From Chelonoidis abingdonii (lineage: Eukaryota; Chordata; Testudines; Testudinidae), in assembly GCF_003597395.2 (NCBI RefSeq), contig NC_133778.1:27849070-27913069 (forward strand): a DNA stretch of 64,000 nucleotides, written 5' to 3'. Positions 36,701 to 47,300 of this stretch are shown one piece after another; the first letter of the stretch is position 1; the number at the start of each line of letters is the position of its first letter. The position numbers and the translations under genes were made by a program. The notes under the pieces are model-generated. The model was not told where the DNA came from. It did not search any database and worked only from the letters and a program-made list of their open reading frames with translations.

Positions 36701-38330
36701 TGAAACAATGTTTTGCAGTGCACAGCAGTAACAGGAAGATTCAGAAAAACATCATTTTGTAGACTGAGGACATTCAGTTCTTCAAGGGAAAAAAAAAATC
36801 CAAAAAAAAATCATATGATTGAACTACTAGTCTTTTAAAGTAAGTAGAAAGAGAGTGAACACATTTCTTCTGAACTATTGCGCTGAGTTCACTATTAATA
36901 TTAACTATTGCCTTAAGGTTCACTACTCTGTAAATAAGAGAATACTTTCTCCCAGTGGTATGTAAGTCTCCTCTCCCAAAACAACAGCCTTTCAAAGAAC
37001 AGCCTAAAGTTTCAGCTTAAATCTACTATGTTTTTCCATGTTTCCATTTTTCCCCATTAAAAAACCCCTACCCTACCCCCCCCCCCCCCAAATCACACTC
37101 TCATGGCTTATTTCAGTTGCTTAACCACTGTTAACGGAGACTGTGGAATAGTCTAGCAAGAGAAGCAGTGATAGCACCACTGCTTGAGTCATTTAAAACT
37201 AGATTGGGCAAAAAGCACTGGAGAATATACTATAGGGAACCACAGTACTGTATATTGGCCATTGATAGTGATGGTGTAGATCAGTGCTTCTCAAAGTGGT
37301 GGTCCGCGGACCGGACCGTGACATCGGCTGCTGGTCCGCGGCGAGTTTCCTCATAAAAGCGTTGAATAGGATAATAATATGGCACCGGTCCCTGGCACAC
37401 TGGAAAAAAAATTGCCAGTTCCCCATATCAGATAGCTTGAGAAGCACCGGTGTAGATGACTCAATAGGGCTTTTCCTAGCACTAAATTCTGGGTTTATAA
37501 TACTAAAAAGCCAAGATAGGTCAAAGTGAATCCCAACACAAACACATAGAATTACTGGCATGGGAGCTGTGAGTAAACCTTCAGAGCACACATTTACACA
37601 ATTCAAATTACTGTATATTTTAAGTGCTGTCCAGGGCTGTAATCCTTGTGTTGCACAACAAAATGACCAGCGTGCAATATGACTACATTTAAAAAATGCT
37701 TTTATTTATATCTGGCTTTCAAACTAACTTCTCATTTTAAAGGAGAAAAAATGCACCTGTTTGAGTATTTGCCACATGAGACTAGCCGTTGCTTAGATAA
37801 CAAATGTAAATCCTTGCACTCCTTTGAAATAGTAGATTTTACATATGGCATATCATTCCTCACTGAAGAAATTAAATGTGAAAAAAGTGCTATTTCAGTG
37901 TATTGCAAACCCTTACATTACAGTTACATGACGAAGAACATACCACATACCTCCATGTTACATGCTATTATAGTGCAGACCCATACTTAGCACATCGTAA
38001 TGTACTATACCATTTATTTTAGTAGATGATATAAGGAGAACTGTAGCTGCATCAGATGATACCCAAGCAGCAGTGAAAAGGCTAATCAGTTAAAAAAAAA
38101 ATATCATAAAGGAAGATGAGCCAGTCATTTTGGATACTTATCCATATCTATGTAACAAGCTATTTAAAATGGACTTAATTTACTTTCCAGCAGAAGAAAC
38201 TTAAGATACTTAAGACCTTAAGTAATCCTTAAGGTACTGCATATGCTGTCAGTGTGATCTCGAGAATATTTCATCTTAACAAAAAATTCCCAATAGAACT
38301 TATGTTTAATTAAAGTTGTGTGTAGATGTG

Positions 38331-38369
<39 letters not shown>

Positions 38370-41300
38370 TGAGAGAGAGAGGAGAGATATGCATGCAGAC
38401 AGATATAAGTACACACTATCTGAGTGTGTGCGCGCGCGGGCTGATAGATACATTTTCATTGCAATTGATTTCTCACCTATTGACAGTTTTGGTGATTTAG
38501 TTATAGGCACATATGGCCCATATCCTGCCATCAATTCCTATGCAAAATTCTCAATGAAATCAATAGAGCTCTGCATTTTGGATTTGATCCAAAGCCCACT
38601 GAAGTCAATGGAAAGACTCCCACTGACTTCAGTGCAATTAGGCCCTATAAGAAAAAAAACTGACGGGAGGATATTGCTTAGAGTTTGCAATACAGTTTCC
38701 AATGGGAAGAATCCCACTCACACATGGAAAGCAGAACTTGGACTAGATGTTCCATGGGGATCACAGGGCAGAATTCTGGCCTATGTTTTTATAATCTAAA
38801 GAAAACCAGTCCAATGCACTTTCTATACATTTAATTTTTTTTAAAATTAAAAATAGGATACAAACAAAAAATCTGAGTAATCTATTTTGTATTTATTTTT
38901 CCTAAATTAATATTAATACTATGACAGAGGTGCCTAATTAAAAGTAAAAATTATTTTCTCTAAGTTTACAGAATTAAGTCAGAGCCTTACAAGAATTTCC
39001 CTGAGCCACAGAAAAACAAAATAAATACACATAAGACAATTGAGTTCAATGGAAGGAAAACTCCATGAAGAATCTCTAATAGCTTCCCCCACTTTGGTCT
39101 CTCAGGGGTGGGCAGGATTTATCTCCCAATCTCATGGCACAAATCAGAGAGACTGCAGAAAAAGCCTGAATATCCCTTGGGATCTGCAGCAAGCCCACTG
39201 CACAGCGGTGGCCATACATCTATGTCAGCTCTGCCCCAACAGTGCAATTCCCCAGTCCTTCTTCCCCTATTCCACCTAGTATCTTCCCTGTCTCCACACA
39301 GATCCCCAGGACCAAAAAGGAAGAATGTTATCAGAAACAAAACGGATACTGCTATACAAAATTGTAAGGAATCAGCAAATCGTAAGCCATGAGCAAATCA
39401 GGTGCTCTCTAAACTATTTCTTTTAACAGGTTCTCTAACTTTGGGGCAAATCAATTTTTTGAATGTAAAACTTAGCATGTAGCAGTCACAATATCATACC
39501 TCTAGCTTAATTCTCTTCGGTGACAGTTCATCTCTATCTCCACATTTAGATCTAGAAGAAAAAACACACATAGTATTGATAAACAATATAAATATCCTGT
39601 CTTTACATATAAAAAGAGAACCAAATTTATCTCTGCTATAACTCACTAGATTTAATACCATTAAAATCAAGGGTGAATATGACCCACTTAGTGGGGGGAA
39701 ATATTAATTTAGGGCCCCATCCTGCAACTCTTAACCACCCAGCTGATACAGTGGAAGTCATTGGGAGTACTCGGCAAGCAAGGATTTGCAGGATTGGGTA
39801 CTTAGGAAAACCGCTGAAACTCAACTAAGGGCAAGGAAGTTTAGTCAGCACGATGAGGTGACAGAGCTGAAAGGTCTACTGTTTGTGCTAATCAGCTGTT
39901 AGGTAGAAAGGGCATTACTGGGGGAAAACAAGGGGAATGGAATTGGGGCAAAACCAGAAAAGATCATGCAGTGGGACAAAAAAAGGCCCCTCAACAAATT
40001 AACCCAAATTAGGGTGAAATTCAGCCCCGGGCAGAATAGCAGCACAAGACGCAGGCATCACTTAAGTCCTCAATAAAGCAGTATGTAGGCCTACATTCTG
40101 GTGTTTTGAACAGAGATGAATTTCACCTTAAAGCAGAAAGTTCCAGCATGGTCTTTATGACAAAATGCCCTTTGGCCTCTGTTACCCAGGATGAGAGAAG
40201 ACACTAGCACAGTTGGGCACGTATATTAAACAATATTCTTAAAAAATTCCTGAAAATATATTTTCAACACGGATATTACACATATCCGAGAGATATCAAC
40301 TTTTGATAGTAATATACAGAATATACTGAAAAATATTAGTCATATCTATGGATGTGTTTTGTAAAATGCATTTATTCTATAATATACAGATAATAACCTG
40401 ATATAAAAACATATTCTGTTTTTCGCTGCTTGATTTGATAACTATTTTAAAAAGGGACATTGTCCATTTAAATTTGGTCCCAAATTATTATTTTTTAAAA
40501 CAAGTGTTTATAAACTACCCTCAACTACCTTTGTCTTTCATAAATGCTCTGGCTAAGCTGTTTAAGCCCTGACGATTTATATTAACCTTGAAATAAGAAA
40601 CGACTCAAAATTTAAAATGCTTGCTTCTTAGAGATGGTATATTGAAGGGTACTGTATATACCGTTACTGAATCTGGAGAACCAAAAGGTTGATGAAAGGA
40701 TTAAAATAGCTACATGCCAATAAAAATGAGTAACAATATGAAAGGTTCCATGGTTTACACAGTATTACGATGATTTCTATTTTCCATATGTATGTGCTCC
40801 CTCTTGCCTAATGTAAACATTTTGCTAGCTGTAGAGGAGGAAGAATGAAAAGAGATTTCTAATGCTTCGCAAGAAATTCTATTAAACAGATTACTTCATA
40901 GAAAATAAAGTTCCCCTGAGTTTATTAAAGCTTACTTGGTGGTCCTGTATGTGTACTTGTATGTAACTTCTCGAGAGATCTGCCGAGCCAGCGCAAAGAG
41001 TTCATCTCTCCTGGTTAACAATGCATTATCTTTTACGCACAGCTGAGCGGCTGCTTCATTAACTGTTAGCTGGAAGTTAAACACACAAAAATATTCTTGA
41101 CTTCCTCAAAATATCCCCTATTGACCCTTGTAAAAGTATCCAATTGTGTTACATGATGACAGTTTTCAACACTGAGTCACATTACTTATTTTATAATGAA
41201 TCTGGAGGATTTCCTCAAATTGTGAATACTCATCCTTTCCCAGATACTTGCCTCAGTTATAAAGAGACATAAATATGGTAGATAAATTTAGTGTTCTTTA

Positions 41301-44300
41301 AAGTGTTTATTATAACTCTCTCTGATGTAAGCTACCTTTTCCTCACCTCAACGTTAACTAAACTCCAGTATGAAACAGCACCTCCTAATGTTCAAAGATT
41401 TGGCTCCCAAAGATTATTTTTTATAAATGCCAGTGCAGAAGAACATGCACAAGGCTTGAAAAATCCACTTGACAGTGGTGCGTAGGAAGATTTCCCTGAT
41501 GAATGACGTGTAAGCCATCAGTTTCTGCAGAATGTAAACGGTCTTATAAAAAAAGTATGTTTCTCACCCTTATGCTTGTGAAAATTATATCTGAATGCAA
41601 ATCAAATCTAAACCAATGCAGTGATGTCTTCCTGAGCCTGTTGGGACACGATCCCAGTGTGTCTGAGGCTGCCCATACCTTTACAAAGCAGCAAAAATGA
41701 AATTAACAAGGCCCGAGTCAGTTTCACTACTGCTATGAAATCATGTAGGGCAGTGGTTCTCAAACTATTTACCATTTTGGGCCACATGAGGCCTACACTG
41801 TGTTATGTGGGCTGCATCCAATACTACCTGTATGACCCTGAGGATGTCACATGGGCCACAAGCTGCCCACAGGCCAGGGGTTTAGAACCACTGCTGTAGG
41901 GAGTGATAAAACTGTCAAGAACAACAACAACAGTTTCAGGATGTTGCTATTTCAGAAACCTAACAGCAGCAGCAAAGACACACACTGAAGTTACTAATGG
42001 AGGCAGAAAACCCAAAACACAGACACTGGAGAAGGTGTATATCCTCCCTCCTGTCACAGCAGCCAAGAGGGTGGCTAGCACTTTGTATTTATCAGATACG
42101 TACCAGCCAGAGGCTGATATGACAGATGTTGTTTCTGGACCTTTCTTGGAGGAGACAACTATTAGAAGTCTCACCACCCCTCTGCTTTCCAAGAGCTGGA
42201 TTTTTAGGGTGATGGGCTTCTCTCTGGAACATTCTCCCTAGGCCTCATAGATCTCTATCAATCAGATTACTGGATACCTGCAGCAAATATGTTTTTTAAA
42301 TGCAGTCAGCATGTTGCTTATGAATCAAGTTCTGCTATTCTCCAATTGCCACACATACCTTCTGGGAGTACAAAGTTCTAAGAGCAACAGACCAGCTACA
42401 GTTCACTGGACAGGGACAGGGACAGGGCTGGTCACACACGCACACACGGCAGCACAATACTTTGCAGCACAGAGGTGGAGGAGTCTGGGAGCAGGACAGT
42501 AAGCTTGCAATTACACTGAAGCATTGTCAAAAACTATGAACAACTTGTCCCCTGCTCCTCCCCACTGATGCTTCATATCTTGGTATCTAGAAAGCCATCC
42601 CCATATCTCTCATGAAGACCCCCTTCGTAAGCAGATCTTTTAAAAAATTTTGCCTTAAAGGATGAAACAGGTCATGCAAACTTTTTATTCATCAGACAAG
42701 CTTACTGGCTTGAGTTGGAAGTTCTTTAGAAATATAACTTAAAAATTATCTTATCTTCAGTTTGAGTCTGTGATGTGGCCTGTTTTGTGGATTTAAAGAA
42801 TATTAAGAAGCTGACCAATCCCCAACTAAATCATTCCAGCCAGGGCTTTGTCAAGACTGACCTTAAAAACCTCTAAGGAAGGAGATTCCGCCACCTCCCT
42901 AGGTAACCCATTGGCCTGCTAAACCCAGGGTGGTGAGTTCAACCCTTGAGGGGGCCATTTAGGGATCGGGGGCAAAAATCTGTCTTGGGACTGGTCCTGC
43001 TTTGAGCAGGGGATGGACTAGATAACCTCCTGAGGTCCCTTCCAACCCTGATATCCTATAATTCTATAACCTCAGAAGTAACTACTGTTCATAATTATAT
43101 TTCTTAAGCGTATTTCATGTATTCAATGTGAATTTACATTAAACTATGCTATTTACAATATAGACCTGAAGACCCAGGAGAGGCATTCTGGCCTAGCAGC
43201 TACTGAACTACATATACATGTATTGTTTGATCCTACAATCACTGAAAGACCACACCACTTACTGAAGTCAGATGCACTACAGTGACAGGATCAGAGCCAT
43301 TTTATAATGCAATTACTATATATTGTTAACACAGTAGACAGTATTAAAATCATGAGTAAGACAGTTACCTAGCAGACCAGAAAACTTAAGGGGTGATTTA
43401 AAAAAAAAAAAAAAAAAAAACAAGAAAAAGAAACCCACCCTATATATTCTTTTACAGAAAGATGACTACAAAGCAAATAAATGGAAAGGCAAGACATTTA
43501 CGAATACACCACTCATATAAAAGAACTGGTATTCAAGTGTTAATCTCTGTATATTGCTTTTCATTTACTATGTTTTAGATATCCTTTGAGCATCATTCTT
43601 CACACACAATGCTTGCCACTTCAGCATCAGTATGTTATTCATACTGTACACTTGCATAACAATTCACATTACTTCATAACTGGATATAGTCTTAGAAGGC
43701 TGCAATAATAAAACAGATTACAAACACTTTTGTTTACTCCTGGCAAATGCTCTATCACAATACTGAAAGACAGCCAAATATTTGGTGGGTTTTTTTGGGG
43801 GGGGTGGGGAGTGGGGAGGTTTGTTCTTCTTTCTTCTCTTAGTCAGTTTCTCCACGATCACTGCAAACGCAGCCTTACTGAGCCAGAAGTACGTGTCACG
43901 GCTTCCTCCCTTTTAAATAGGCAGCAGACTGCAGCTAGCAGGTAGAAAAATTCAGTGTTGTGTGCCACAAAATGAGAATCCCTTCCTGGGAATTCTAATC
44001 GTAAAAAGCAGGAATTCTAGCAACCATTCTAGTTAAGAATTAGATGATTCCCCTGCCACACGTAGAGAAAATTAAATACAAAGTCTCTCCCCCAGCTCCT
44101 TTAAGTCAACAAAAGTAAATAACCTAAGTGAAGTCAGACAACATAACTCACGTATGCTACTCCTGTGTTTTTTCACCCCCATGATTTTCTTGTGTTTTAC
44201 ATGTAGTCATACAAACACCAAAATATTAAATACACAAAGTTATATTTGTAAAACGGAGCTGAATCAAACACCTAAAAGTCACCAAGTTCAAGAGTATGGC

Positions 44301-47300
44301 CAAAACAATCTTCCTTTAATCCAATCCATTGTGCCTCAGTCTCATAGCCCCATATTTGGAAACCTGTGCAATACTGAGACAACGGGATAGGTAAAGACAG
44401 TGTTTTAATATTAACTCAGAACTTCCTTCTTCTGAGGGTTTTATGTCAGACCTTAACATTAAGTCAATGTTGGTTTTAGTTTTTTTCTTTTGTCCTTTGT
44501 AGATAGCCATGATAAAAAAACCCCAATAAGCCTACTTTTTGAAGAATGCCTAGCACCCACACCTCTCTCTGGCTTCTACTGACTGCTCAGCACTTTTGAA
44601 AGTTGAGGTATTTATGTGCACCTGACACGGTAAAGAATGAGAGGTCTGAAGAGTAGCTCTGTGTAAGCTTGAAAGCTTCTCTCTCTGACCAGACGCAGGG
44701 CTGCCCGGGGGGGTGGGGGTGGGGCAATTTGCCCCAGGCCCCGCAGAGGCCCCCAAGAGAGTTTTTCGGGGGCCCTGGAGCAGGGTCCTTCATTCGCTCT
44801 GCGGGCCCTGGAAAACTCTTGTGGGGCCCAGGCCCCTGGAGCTTCTTCTGCTCCAGGTCTTCGGGGGCAGGGGGATCCTTCCACTCCGGGACTCTCCGCC
44901 AAAGTGCGAGGTCTTTAGCGGTGGGATCCCAGGTCCCCCTGAATCCTCTGGGTGGCCCGGACCAGACGTTGAGTCCAATAAAAGATATCACCTCACGCAC
45001 CTGGTCTCTTTATTATTACATATTAAGAGAAAGGAGTGAATCCTGCCTCTCCGCAATTCTTCACCATTCTGTTTAGCTTGTAGTGTCAACATGCAACCAC
45101 ATCATTGGTTGCAGCAGCTCCTTCTGAGCCATGCTCTCACAAGACAACTTAATGTTCAGTATTAGACAAATCCTCTCCCCAACATTGAGCCCAAAACACT
45201 CAGCTGGATGATGGGGGACTTCTCCACAGGAAGAATCCCCTTCCCAGGCTTCAGTGCCTCTCTGCAGCTGCTACTCCAGACAGGTTACAGTAGAGTCTGC
45301 ACGCCTTGTGTGCCTCTATTCTATGAAAGGGAAGAGAATGAAGGATCACTGAGGATCCACCCTGCTCCAAATCCTGACTGTACAGCAATGTACACAGATC
45401 TCCTAGAGCCTGCAGGGATTGCACATGCCTGGCAGGGACTCTTCAAATTCTGCCTCCAACGCCTGTGCACTTGGCCTGCAGTCATAGAGTAACAGGACAG
45501 GATTTGCATCTGTATGTTGGATGACATTATCATAACACTGAGCTATGCATTTGCAACACAGTGCACAAGTAGGAACTGCACTGCTAAATGGGCATGTTAG
45601 TCACATGGCCAAAATCACCACAAGTTTCACCGATATGTAGTAAAAATCCCTATGAGAAGTTATTACTGGTTGTGTGCAATTGCTTCTTAAAAGTAAATAT
45701 TAATTTTAACTGAGCTTGCTGTGAGGGCCTATAGTTTACATTACAGATGACACACCTACAAAAACTTATATTTAAATTGTAATTTTAAGTTACAGAAATG
45801 AAAACAAGTATAAAACCAGTAAGCTTCTTTGCCACGCTTGTAATGTGAACATAGTCCTTCCTTTTGGGAAGTACACCTCATGACAAATCTCAAATCAGAC
45901 TGAAATGTTGCAATCACTTAACTGTCAAGTGGTGATGCAGCATTCGTTATATCAACACTTATCTGGCACCGCTTTAGTTTATGTTCATTCTTCTGTAGTA
46001 CCCTACTTGAGCACTAAAACACCAATTCTCAACAGAGACAACCCTACTGCATTACAACATAAACAGTTACTAGCTTCCAGAAAGAAGGCTAGAATGAAAG
46101 AGGAGTACATGTGTATGTATGTTTAAAGCAAGGTATGTAAGCAACTCTGCTATTCTTCAGGCGTCTTAAGGACAAGCCCTCAGGTCAGAGCCTACTCTTC
46201 ACTGGGGCTATCTACCTCTGCAGATGACATCAGCACATACTTTTTACAGCCCAGGCACCACTCCAGATTACCTGTACTGTGTCCAAAGAAATGCAAAGGT
46301 TTTACAACTAATCTCAAACCCAATCCAGAGAATAACTAGGTTTTGTGGGCCCATGTCTGCAGAATTCCCTCTGCCTCACACCAGCTATACAGTGAGGCCT
46401 AGAGCAGAGGGAAGGCAGCTGAGCTGTATTAATCAAGCCAGGTAACAAGGTCACCTGAAACAAGCAGTTTCAAATATATGCAGAGGAGACTTGTTTAGTC
46501 TCTAAAAGTGGAAAGCGGTGCAGAAAGGCAAAACTGGTCTGGAGAGAGGCCCAGTGTTTAGAAGCCTTTGTATAATAACAATTTGCTATTTAAAGGCTTG
46601 ATCTGTTCATTTCTGTTTGTTCATGTCATCTATTTCAGAGACACTTAGAACTCAGAAGATGTGCATCTTAAATCACTAGTGCAAACACTACAAACACAGG
46701 AAAGGCTGACTTGCACAAACACACACACTCTTCTCATTATATAATAGGAAGTGAAACAAGTGTCCATAGGAAAACAGCAGCCTACCATCTAAAAAGGGGA
46801 ATGGTAACAGGGAAAGCTCATTCCAGCCTGAGTTATTTTTACCTCGTGGAGTGTGAGATGTTTGCCATCCTTTCTTTTCGAGTCAAATCTGCCATATATT
46901 GCACTGTATTTCCTAATCTCCTCCTCTTTGCGAGGGTCCTCGTCGTTCATCTCAAAAATGTGACCAATCATCTTTGCTAGCTTCTTGTTTGTTTTCAGTA
47001 ACTCCTTTACTTCATTCAAGTCACTTTTGGGCAGGGAGGGAACCATACGTTCCACGCATTCGGCAACTGACAGAGCAGCCGCAGCATCTAGGGTCTCACT
47101 GTTTTCCTTTGGTGAAGCTGGAGAGCCAAGGTCAGCAGGGGAAAGGCTGTGTTCGCTCTCTGTAGTGTGGTGACCTTGCCAGAGTCTTGATTCATTGCCA
47201 CTCTGCAGCAGTAAGTTTCCTACCACTTCAGATTTGCCCGCACCCGCACTTTGCACGCATGTGGTGGCAACACATTTTGGAATCTTCAAGTGAGACTCCC

